Below are positions 12,766-23,445 of a DNA stretch of 64,000 bases, piece after piece. The notes under the pieces were generated by a model. The model was not told the DNA's origin, ran no database searches, and worked only from the letters and a program-made list of their open reading frames with translations. Origin of the DNA: Sphagnum magellanicum (taxonomy: Eukaryota > Streptophyta > Sphagnopsida > Sphagnales > Sphagnaceae); the NCBI GenBank assembly GCA_021904315.1, contig CM038922.1, positions 13,119,347 to 13,183,346 of the forward strand, in the 5' to 3' direction. Each line of letters begins with the position of its first letter. The stretch's first letter is position 1. The translations under genes and the position numbers were made by a program.

Positions 12766-15735
12766 TTTTTTTGTCGCAAAATCCACTATTGTTGAAGATC
12801 CAAGACCACTCCTTAAATCCTCTTTCTTGATCACCTCTCCCAATTCAACAAATTCCATTTCACTAATAATCTTCCATAGGCACCACATTCGTCATTAAAA
12901 GGAAACAAACACAACTAAAAAGATGAACAACTCACACCCCACCATACTAAAAATTGACAAAAATATCAAGCATCCACCCTCCTTTACTACATTCATAACT
13001 TGAACATCCATAGCTTGCAAAACATAAAAGAAAACAAACAAAAAAAAAATTTATTTTGAAAAATAGATTTCAATTATTATCTTAACTCCTTTGTTAATCA
13101 TGTTCATGGCATCTTGAATCAACGACCTATTGCAAACTAGGGCACTTTCCATTTCCCCTATTTGATGCTCCTTTTAGGTCATAGGACCATTGGTTTTCAC
13201 ATGGAAAAAAAACAAAATAGATTTTTACATTTGCTAAAGCCCTTAGATTTAAGCTTTACCCTACATTTTTTACAAAAGGTGTTAAACAATGTTACCAAAA
13301 ATTGAATACATTCAGGGTCAACATATGAATATGAGTTGAAATTAATTGGGCAACCATAACCCATAAAATTTCTTACATTAATTATTGATAACAAGGTGTC
13401 TATTTGGTAAAATGTCATGTGCCACTCCCGATATGTGCCATATGTCACTTTAAGGTACATATCCTATTTCATATTCTAGCATTTGTTGGAAGTTTGACAC
13501 TACCTTTTTTTAATTAATTTATTTTGTATCTCTAACATTTTCCAAACTATGTGTAGGATAAAGCTCAAGGCTTCATCAAAATAAAGGCCATGTGAGTGGG
13601 AATTGAGTGTGGGCTTGATTTTAGTAAATCTTGTGGTTGAGAGCATTATCAAGCATAAAATTTACTCCAAGTCCACCCCGCCCTTCCCCTTGGTATCCAA
13701 TGAGTACCTAGTGGGTATCATGCCCAAAAAAAAAGGGGGCAAGGCATTTCTAAAATTGGAATGACCACACCAACGGGGCATTTTTAAATTCCAATTTTAA
13801 AAACTATCCCTAAATATTGAAAGAAAAAATATGATGGATAACACACCCTTCAATTACACTCAAAAATCATAATAAGTCTTTATGTATGCAAAAAAGGTAG
13901 TGCTTGAGGCCTTTCCTTGTTTTGAGGTGCCTAGGCATAAGGGAAATAATTTGAATGATGGGCACCAAAAAACAAGGAAAGGCCAAGGGTCCTACCCTTT
14001 TCCATTATAAAAACATGCCTTAAATTTGTAGGGTGTCGAAGCTTCTTGTGCAAAATATCTTCAATGAGTTCTTGTGTCACTCTAAATACACTACAAAAAT
14101 TAGGGCAAGTTTTAATTTTTTACATTGCTAGATTGCTTTAACATACATAGATTAAACACGTTTTCAAAACAATTGTTTCAAGTGTCATCGTTTTCTTATT
14201 TTGGTGGGCATAAAAGCCTTCTTAAGGGGAGACAAAAGCTCAAGACAAAGTTTCAAAGCAATGGGAAAAAGTTCTATTGTATGTGAAAGGCACTTTATCT
14301 AGAGAAATTACTCTTTGACAAAAGGCGAAGTGTTTTGAAAACTGGTTTTTTTCCCAATGATACTTGGTAGTTCATTTTGAAGACTTCTATCAATGTTTTA
14401 CAATAGATAATTCCTTAGAAGTGGGGCACTTCATGAAGGAATGCATTGTACTAAGGGCATTACTTTACACTAAAATTTAAAAACCCTAGAAAATGTTAGT
14501 ATTAAAACCAAACTTGTGTATGAGGAGAATATACAAGTTTTACCCACCTTTCAAATTGTTTTCATCATTCACTGGGACACTAAGTTGCAAGTCCCCAATT
14601 ATTGGCTTCCTAAACAACATAACATTTTTGAATCATGAATGCACCAACAAATTGTTCAAGTCCACCATATCTTGGAATACAATTACCAAAGCAATTATTT
14701 TCAACCTAACCTTGTCATAACTCAACATAACAACATGGCTTCATGAAATCGTGTTAGTGATAATGATTTGTAAATGGTCATAAACCTGACATATGTTTGC
14801 AATTGGTCATGAGTGGCTTCATAATGCTACAACAACTATCCAATATTGAATTAGATACTCACATTTGCCCACAGTTTTCAAGAGATTTGTCAAGTCTTCT
14901 CTTCATGATTCAACTAACCAACTCCTAATCAAAGTCATTAACAAAAATGTTAGAGTTTTTGAACTACACAATTAGGGATGATGTGAAACCTTTCCAAAAT
15001 GTGTTGAACTCAAATGAGTCTCAAATCTTTGTCACCTTTCAAGTGTGAAGATAATGCTCAAAAACATGATTAAAGGAAAATTTTGTATCATGTGTTGGCA
15101 TCTTCAACATTTGTAACGATTGCAAACATTTAAACTCATCTTGCTCAACCTAGTTTCTCTTCTTTGGAGATATCAACAATGAGTAACAAGCACATGGACT
15201 TGTACCAAATTTCAAATTTTGCAAATGTGTCTTTGTGCATATTTTATGATAGTTTTTTGAGATATGTAGGACTTTCACAAAGGTCACAAATTTAGTTTAT
15301 TAAGCTCAATCAATTGCAATATAAACACCAATTAGTTGTTGAAAATTATATCCATCATGTAAGAATCTTGAAGGACATAAAACAATACACCACATGATAC
15401 AAAACGCTAATAGATTTTGAACAAATTCAACTACTCAATATAATTATATAATATTGTAAAACACAAACATTGGTAGAAACAACCTTCCCTTAGCCCCAAA
15501 ATACAAAAAGTTATTTTTGACAATGTTGAAAAACCTATTAGTTTAAGGTTTGGACCCTTGACCATTTCTATGCTCTTATTTGGCCATGACTTACTTGCAA
15601 ACTCCATTTTTGAAAGGAACTACAGAAAAGGCAATGGATTTTTTTGGTGTTTCAAACAAGTATAGAAATAATTTCCAACAAGTGAGACAATTTTTTGATT
15701 GACACAAAAGGCCTTGCATGAACTAGCACTTATGT
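12766..15735. other. AT-rich intergenic DNA
   Basis: No gene is supported. The minus-strand frame 13197-13460 (87 codons) resembles nothing I know. The stretch contains the hairpin at 13908-13984, listed separately. Confidence 0.5.
13908..13984. repeat. Short hairpin with 24-nt arms
   Basis: The left arm (13908-13931, GGCCTTTCCTTGTTTTGAGG then TGCC) and right arm (13961-13984, GGCACCAAAAAACAAGGAAA then GGCC) pair at 22 of 24 positions around a loop of about 29 bases. It could be a tiny MITE relic or a small-RNA precursor. There is no transcript evidence. Confidence 0.6.
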
Positions 15736-16255
15736 TGGGAACTTGGTACCATGGTAAAAATCTTGAAAGCTCCACACATTACCAACAATTGTGAACATAA
15801 TCAATGTGCATGTGCATGAATGATCTATTGTGCCAATACAAGGCTTTGCTCCAACTATTGCCGAAGTTCAAAACTCAACTTTCATGTTGATAGTTGCATT
15901 GGGTGAAAAAGATTTATTCATTACAACACATGGGACTTTCTTCTTGGATGATGGTGAGGACCATTTCAATGAAGTTGCAAGATGGGAAGTCCATACTAGT
16001 GACATATTTTGTTGAAGGAAAAATTAGCATGGGGATTGGTGGTCATATGATTGCAATGTCCTTCATGGCAATGGCAATTATGTTCTTCAACATGGCTAGC
16101 AATTGGATACTATGAAAATTTTGGTACTAACATATGCCCACAAAGATTAGTGTCAATGGCAATCTTGTGCGCCCCCCCCCAAGGTGAAAGCTATTTTCCT
16201 TCCAACCAACGCCCTCCTTGAAATTCATGGGTTGGATTTACCTATGGGAAAAGAC
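15736..16255 (+). pseudogene. Decayed 3' end of a GH31 gene
   Basis: This matches the last part of the intact GH31 gene at 18769-22454, roughly its bases 21890-22400, in the same orientation. Matching blocks in translation include NVHVHE-like, PIQGFAPTIAEVQNSTF (intact gene: [17 protein letters not shown]), LIVALGEKD and HGTFFLDDGED. The frame is broken more than once: the match moves between two frames around 15900-16020 and is lost in a homopolymer run near 16170. Only the C-terminal beta-sandwich region is represented; the catalytic barrel is absent. It is more diverged than the copy at 36.3 kb, so it is an older duplicate. Confidence 0.85.
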
Positions 16256-17769
16256 TTTTTTTTCTTTTCTTTTTTTTTGTTTGTTTGTATCTTGTTGTGA
16301 ACTTTTCTAATGAATTAGACTTTCGTTGGCATTTTGCTTAGCAAATCAAGAATGTAAAAAAAATATTAATGCAACAAAATGACATATAGTGAAATTTACA
16401 AAATTTTATCCTTTGAAAAAACAAAATTGATTACAATTTTTCTTAAAACTTCCACACAAAACAATTTAATCATTGTCATTGGTAGTGCGAAGCAACGGAA
16501 AACCCAAATACAATTGTGAACAAAAGCTTTAAAAGGGGCATTGTTAGGAAGTGTAGGTAGAACCAATATAATTTTAGTTTCTTCTTGTAGATCAATATTC
16601 AATGACTCATCAACCTTTTTTCTCATTAGCCAAAATTCACACTAAAAGTTTAAAATTTTCAAAATGAAGTGATTTTGGAATCGTCTAATACTTGCATTAG
16701 GACAAATTTATTATCATTTTTATGAAAAAAAAAATTTAAAAACCAAAACCCATGATTCCCAACTCTTTTTTTTTTTGTCAATAAGATGAGTGACTTAATC
16801 AAACACATGGTTCATAATGTAACATTTTTGATGATTTCATTTCATTTGACAATGTTAAACCTTTTGCTTGAAACTTTTTAAAAAAAAGATACCCATATGT
16901 TTTCTTCTTAAACTCTAGACTCTTTGGCCTAACTCTTGTTAGCATCAATTATTGTCTTTTTTATTGTCATGTATTATTGAAACCTATTAATGTGGTTGGA
17001 GTGAACATTAAAAACACATAAAGAAAGGCAATAAAATAAAATAAATAAATTATATATATATATATATATTTCTTTCCCCCAACCATAGTTTCATATTCAT
17101 ACCAAATTATATACTCCAATATTACATTAAAAAATAGAAAAATAACAATTGATTCTAACATAACTTTATAGGTTGACCCAAAAGCAGATTTATTATTTTA
17201 TTTTATTTTTAAAATTATTTTTCAATAGAATGTTCACCTTTTGTCAGATGAAATTAAACCATCAGAAAAAAAATTTAAAAATAAAATAAAAAATAAAATA
17301 AATGTTCATGCTTTCAATTATAGTCTTGAAAATTTCAACCAAGAAAAAAGAAGGAAAAAATAAATAAATAAATAAAAGAAAAATCTTCAGTTCTGATCCA
17401 ATATTCCAAATTCCCCCAAAAAAATTTAAATGAAATAAATAAATGGGGAATTAAAATTTCAAAGAATTAAAATTTCATTTAATAGGGAAATTTTAAAAAA
17501 ACCCTTGCAGATTAAAAATGAATACTCAAAAGTAGCAAAAAAATGAAACTGGAATGCAAAAATTGGGCAGGTATAAAAATTTTATTAAAAAAACCACTGG
17601 AATGCTAAATTAGGGCAGCGTAAATGCAGGGTTATCTATCCATATGTCAGCTGATAACCGGCCTGATTTGATGTAATTAGCTACCGGATTAGACTTAAGC
17701 TTAGCGCTATAATCTCGAGTTACCCTATTTGTCAGCAAAATTAGCGGACCCTAAACCCAATTACGGCAG
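16256..17769. other. Very AT-rich intergenic DNA
   Basis: Homopolymer A/T runs, an (AT)n stretch at about 17050-17068 and an AAATAAATAAAT tract dominate. No gene is supported on either strand. Confidence 0.6.
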
Positions 17770-18170
17770 CACATTTGATTAGTAGATTGATTAGCACACT
17801 GAGTTAGTAGATTAATTAGCACACTTGATTAGTCGCTTGATTAGTAGCTTGATTAGTAGCTTGATTAGTAGTTTGATTTGTAGATTGATTAGTAGGTTTG
17901 AGTTAGCACACTGGAATTAGTAGATTGATTAGCAAACTTGATTAGTAGCTTGATTAGTAGACTTATTAGCACAGTTTAACACTACTATCTTGCTTAGTAG
18001 ATTGATTAGAATACTTAATAATTAGTAGCTCCATTAGTAGCTTGATTAGCACACTTAATTAGTAGCTTGATTAGTAGATGGATTAGCAGTGTTTGGTTAG
18101 TAGCTTGATTAGTAGTTTGATTTGTAGATTGATTAGGGACAGTTGATTAGCAGTTTGATTAGTGAGCGAC
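17770..18170 (+). repeat. GATTAG minisatellite upstream of GH31
   Basis: About 400 bases are built from variants of a 12-base unit close to TTGATTAGTAGC (also TAGATTGATTAG and TTAGCACACTTGA). The units are irregular, with small changes and length variants. The block ends about 160 bases before the GH31 TATA box, so it sits in that gene's upstream control region. The DNA is unlike the flanking AT-rich sequence. Confidence 0.85.
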
Positions 18171-18333
18171 TGGATTGATTAGTGGACGAGGAATCGTCGC
18201 GCAAACGGTGGAAAACCAGATTAGGACGACAGATTAGCAAAAATTACCACGAAATTAGTGTTTGCAGGCTGCTTTGCTGCTGGAACTGGAAGAGGATTCA
18301 TGATCTCAATTCCACTCGGATGCTGCAACTCAG

Positions 18334-18340
18334 TATAAAA
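18334..18340 (+). promoter_or_regulatory. TATA box of the GH31 gene
   Basis: TATAAAA lies about 430 bases before the GH31 start codon. A start site about 30 bases downstream would give a leader of roughly 400 bases. That leader contains a (GA)n tract at about 18471-18484 and several upstream ATGs. One of these (18518) opens a 53-codon upstream ORF ending at 18679. Confidence 0.55.
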
Positions 18341-18768
18341 ACAAAAACCCCATGATCAGAGTTCAAGTGTGTACAACAAATCCCATGATCTGAGCTCTTG
18401 TTTGTATTCTCCCTTGAATTTTCACTTCCCAAACTGTCGCAGATTTTTTCTCTCTAGTTGGGATTCTGAGTGAGAGAGAGAGAGATTGAGGTTTTTGAGA
18501 GAGATTGAGATTTTGGGATGTTTTTTGTCGCTGTTTGGGGGAGCTTTGGGGACTTACGAGCTTTGGATATGAGTAGTAAGAGAAGGAAAATGCTGCAGCA
18601 AAATTGGGTGCTGGTTTCTTCTTGTTGCGTAAGAATCAGCTGTGAGAATTGGGCAGAGGTTAAGAGGAATTGGGTATAGGATAGTAACAGGAATTGGGCA
18701 TATGAGAACAGGAATTGGGTATACGTTTACTGGAGTGGGGAGTGGGAAGATCAGTACAAGAACAGGAA

Positions 18769-21700
18769 ATGAGGTCAGAAGGGACAGTGTTTGTTTCTGC
18801 ATTTTTGGGTATCGTATGCTGGGTGGTTGTAGCAGTAGCAGCATCAGCAGCAATGGAGTTTTCTCCTCCTCCTCCGAATTCTGCAAGCACTTTGAGAGCA
18901 GAGCATGAAGGGTACAGAGTAACAGCAGTGAATGAATTTGCAGATGGCTCAGGCTTTGTGGCAGCTCTGGAGCTTATCAAGCCCAGTGAGACTTATGGGG
19001 CAGACATCAAGCAGCTGAGTATGGTGGTGAGGAATGAGGAGGATGAGCTGCTGCATGTGCACATCTCAGACAGCTTGAATCCACGGTGGGAGGTCCCCCA
19101 GGAGCTCATCCAGAGACCTGTCCCTCTCTCTCTACTCCATGTGAACAAGGACCAGAACACCCTCCTGCAGCATCACAGAAACCTAAACAGCCAAGTCCCA
19201 GAGTCGCAAGGAGAACTAGATTCAACTTCTTCGGACCGTCTTTTGGAGTTTTCTTACACCTCTGCACCTTTTGGGTTCAGCATCACCAGAATTTCCACTG
19301 GAGAGGTACTGTTCAATTCCACTCCAGTCGCTGCATCATCATCATCAGATGATGATGATCATGGGGTGATTGATGATAGTGTCCAGTCTTTCTCTTTCAA
19401 TTCCATGGTGTTCAAGGATCAGTACCTGGAGATTTCAACTCAGATGCCAAAGACAACTTCCCTGTTTGGGCTTGGAGAGAGCACCAAATCCAAGCTTCAA
19501 CTCACCAGGGGCAGGACTTACACCCTGTGGGCAACAGACATTGGAGCCAACAATGTCAACATTGACTTGTATGGTGCATTTCCTTTCTACATGGATGTGC
19601 GTCAGGGTGGAGCTGGAGCATCCCATGGTGTCCTCTTACTCAACAGCAATGGCATGGATGTTGATGTGAATGAAGATTTCCTGACATACCACATCATTGG
19701 TGGTGTTCTGGATTTCTACTTTTTTGCGGGTCCAAGCCCTCTTGCAGTTGTGGATCAGTATACCAAACTGATTGGTCGACCTGCACCCATGCCCTTCTGG
19801 TCATTTGGTAAGCAACAATTTTGATCTTCTGGAAATCGCTGATTACAACAGACAATTGATAGTCCAGTTTCTTCATCAGCATGATTATGTATTCAGAGGA
19901 AAAGTTTCACTTCTTCTCGTGTGAATGATGAGATTTTATGTTTTGTCGTTGATTGGATGTGGGAATGTCTTGTGCAGGCTTCCATCAATGCAAGTGGGGA
20001 TATAAGAACATTGATGACCTGAGATATGTTGTTGAGAACTATAGAAAGGCAAACATCCCTCTGGAGACAATATGGAATGACATTGACTATATGGATGCTT
20101 ACAAAGACTTCACTCTTGATCCTGTAAGCTACACTGAACCTGCATTGAGAGCATTTGTTGACGAACTTCATGCTAATGGTCAACACTACATTCTGATCCT
20201 TGATCCTGGTAAGACCTTGTTCTGCACAATTGTCAAAGATTTTGCTCCAAAATTGCTCTGTGATATTGTAAAAACATTCTTGGAATCCTCTCAAATGCTT
20301 TTTTTCTGGTCTTTGTGTACAGAATTGTTAAAAGTTCAAACTGTTCAAATTTGTCCTAGTATGGGAAGCTAGAGGCTTTTAGCATCTTCTGGAGATGGAG
20401 TGAAATCATAAACACCTGTCTTCTTTTTCCTAATCAAACTTGGTGGGTCTCCCAAACATGTTTTCTCCATCATATTCCAGAATGCACACATAAGCCCAAG
20501 TATATGGTAGAGCCCAGGTTACAGTGGGTGAAGAACTGATGTCAACTAGCTATATGCCACCAAAGGGTTTGAAGCTCTAAGGGTGGATTATTGTTTTGAG
20601 AAATAGGGGTTTACATTTGTAAAATGCTACTGGATAAACAATTAACAAAGATTCCAAGACTTGGGTCTTTTGAATGAGGGAAAGTTCCTTCCAAAAAATG
20701 TGGGCTTCCAACAATCAGAATCTGTCCACATATTATTGAAGATAACTATTTTCAGTTGGGTTAAGCGACACCAAGAGTGTATGAAGGGCTTGCAGGGAGT
20801 AGTTTGAGAAGGTGGATAGATTGCTTTGATGCATACAGGAGCGCTTTCTGTTTTTGCAGGGATCAGTGTGATTGATCAAAATTACAGTACCCTTCAGCGG
20901 GGATTAAGAGCTGACATTTTTCTGAAGAATGAGTTTGGCAACAACTATTTGGCGCAAGCTTGGCCTGGCCCTGTCTACTTCCCAGACTTCCTCCACCCAA
21001 AGGCACAATCTTGGTGGACCACTGAGATAGCTGAATTTTTCAAGAAGGTGCCATTTGATGGGCTCTGGATTGATATGAATGAAGCAGCTAACTTCTGCAG
21101 CGGAAGTGATTGTTCTTTTGATGCAACAGCTGGAGTTCCCTCATTTGATGGTGGATGCTTCCTCCACTGCACCACAGGCTCCACACGGTTTGATGACCCA
21201 CCTTATAAAATTGACCGCATGGGTGAGTACTCAGAAATTGGAGAGAGGTCTATTGCAATGACAGTGAAACATTACACAGGAGCTTTGGAGTATGATGCAC
21301 ATAACCTGTATGGGTTGTCAGAGTCCATTGTCACAAACAAAGCTCTGAAGGAAGTGACAAAGAAGAGGCCCTTCATTCTTTCACGCTCCACATTTGTGAG
21401 TTCAGGTGCTCATGCGGCCCATTGGACTGGTGATAACAAAGCAACATGGGAGGATCTTGAGTACTCTGTTGCCAGTGTTTTGAACTCAGGTATTTTTGGA
21501 GTGCCAATGGTGGGTGCAGACATATGCGGGTTTGCTGGCAATACCACAGAGGAGCTTTGCAACCGCTGGATGCAATTGGGAGCCTTTTACCCCTTTGCAA
21601 GAAATCATGCTGAAATCCTTAGCAACCCCCAAGAGCCTTACTTGTGGGAGTCTGTTGCCATCTCATCCAGGAAAGCACTTGGTCTTCGGTACCGTCTTCT

Positions 21701-22454
21701 TCCATACATGTACACTCTCATGTATGAGGCTCATACACAAGGTTTCCCAATTGCAAGGCCTCTTTTCTTTGGTTTTCCTGAGGATTCAATGAGCCTTACA
21801 GTGAGTCACCAATTCTTGCTTGGAAATGGGATTCTGGTTTCTCCAGTGCTCAGTCCAGGTCAGACATCAGTGAATGCATACTTACCAGAGGGAGTATGGT
21901 ATAACATGTTTGATTTTTCCAAAGTAACAAGTCTTGGGGCTTACCACATGTTGCCAGCAGGAGCAGATGAAATCAACGTCCATGTGCATGAAGGATCTGT
22001 TGTACCAATGCAAGGCTCTGCTCTAACTACTGCTGAAGTCCGAAACTCGCCTTTCACATTACTAGTTGCATTGGGCAAAGATTTCTCTACAAGGGCACAT
22101 GGGACTCTATTCTTGGATAGCGGGGATGACCTTGAAATGGTGCTGCAAAATGGGAAGTCCACACTCGTAACATATTTTGTTGAAGCAAACACAGGCTCTG
22201 GCCATATGACTGCCAGTGTCATTTATGGCAGCTATGCTCTTCAACAGGGCTGGCAATTGCACACAGTGCAAGTTCTGGGCATTAAGCATATGCCCACAAA
22301 GATTAGCATCAATGGTGAGCCTGTGTCCTTATCAGCAAAAGCCATTTTCCATCCAGCCAAGCTTTTCCTTGAGATTCATGGACTGGATTTACCTGTGGGC
22401 AAGGAGTTTGAACTTGTGTGGGAAACAACATCATCTGCAGATATTCTTCTTTGA
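18769..22454 (+). CDS. Secreted GH31 alpha-glucosidase / alpha-xylosidase-like enzyme
   Basis: Family GH31 enzymes remove terminal alpha-linked glucose or xylose; plant members act on starch-derived sugars or on wall xyloglucan. Three exons (18769-19807, 19978-20208, 20860-22454) give 954 residues, close to the 900-950 usual for the family. The first ATG of the open frame is 18769, followed by a signal peptide ([20 protein letters not shown]). An N-terminal beta-sandwich region leads to the block [14 protein letters not shown] at the exon 1-2 junction, then the barrel. The nucleophile is Asp495 in [10 protein letters not shown] and the acid/base is Asp615 in HWTGDN. The C-terminal sandwich ends at [21 protein letters not shown] resembles alpha-glucosidases; Arabidopsis XYL1 has a DDDHMDGHKDF-type block there, so substrate is uncertain. 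Two broken copies lie at 15.7 and 36.3 kb. Confidence 0.93.
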
Positions 22455-23445
22455 TTAATTAATAGGAACTTGAATATCATGTACTGTAGCAAAGAAGTCT
22501 TTCAAGCTCAGTAACACTAGTTAGCTGCTGTTGCACCAGAACCATAATTCTGGTCAAGGGGGTGAAAATCACCAATAGGTAAAGGGAAGAGGCCAGGTAA
22601 GAGTTTTTTAACCACAATAGGTACTTTTTGTAAACACAACTATAAACAAAAGATTCATAAGATGCAGTACTCAGGAGGTGTAGCTGCTAACTTGGTTGAG
22701 AAATGTGGACCGCACTTTCAGTGTCTGCTTCCATCAATTGTCATTTCCTTTTGTTTTGTTGACTTTATCAGCCAAGTGACTTGTCACACTCTATGGGCAC
22801 CAAGCATGCTGAACAGATACCCTTCCATAACATAAGCAGCCATATGAGATATTTGCACATGTTCTTCATGTTCAATAACAGGATTCTTGTAATTTCAATA
22901 GAACTTCTAGCATGCTAAACTGAGAAAAGAGCCTTGGGTTTTCTAGTTGAATCCTGTTAAATGACAATAACAATGAATCTGTGTGTTTAACATAGAATCT
23001 CATAAAGGTCAAGGAACATGGGTACCTGAAGCTGGTGATTGATCACAGCAGAGAGCTATCAAAGCTGGTGATACACAATCTCTCCCACTACCAGCAGTTA
23101 CACACTATAACCAAAAATCATCAGGAACAATGCACAAGTGGGATTTTCCTGCTTCTACTCCTGCACAATCTGGTCACACGTAAAGATCTCTTTGACCTAT
23201 AACCACCATGTCAACAAACTCTCTCCAGGTTTCCCCTCTGTTACATTTCTGACAGAAGAGCTTGTTGGGAAGCAAGAGAGGAGGAAACAAATCAGGAAGG
23301 AGTAAGTTAGCAGTAATTACTCAATGGGTGTTAGGCCTTCACACATCAGTGACATGTGTGAGAGACATAAGTACTTTATTGTAATAATGAGAGGAAGAAA
23401 TTGGACAAGTTAATATATAGCACAAAGCAGCTTGCCACCCAAAAA
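22455..23445. other. Convergent GH31 / FAM91 3' flanks
   Basis: About 1 kb between two stop codons of converging genes. It should contain both 3' UTRs and polyadenylation sites. I see no further gene or repeat. Confidence 0.6.

Noticed and set aside
18715..18768. N-terminal extension of the GH31 protein
   Set aside because: It begins at a TTG, not an ATG. The first ATG in frame is 18769 and is followed by a good signal peptide.
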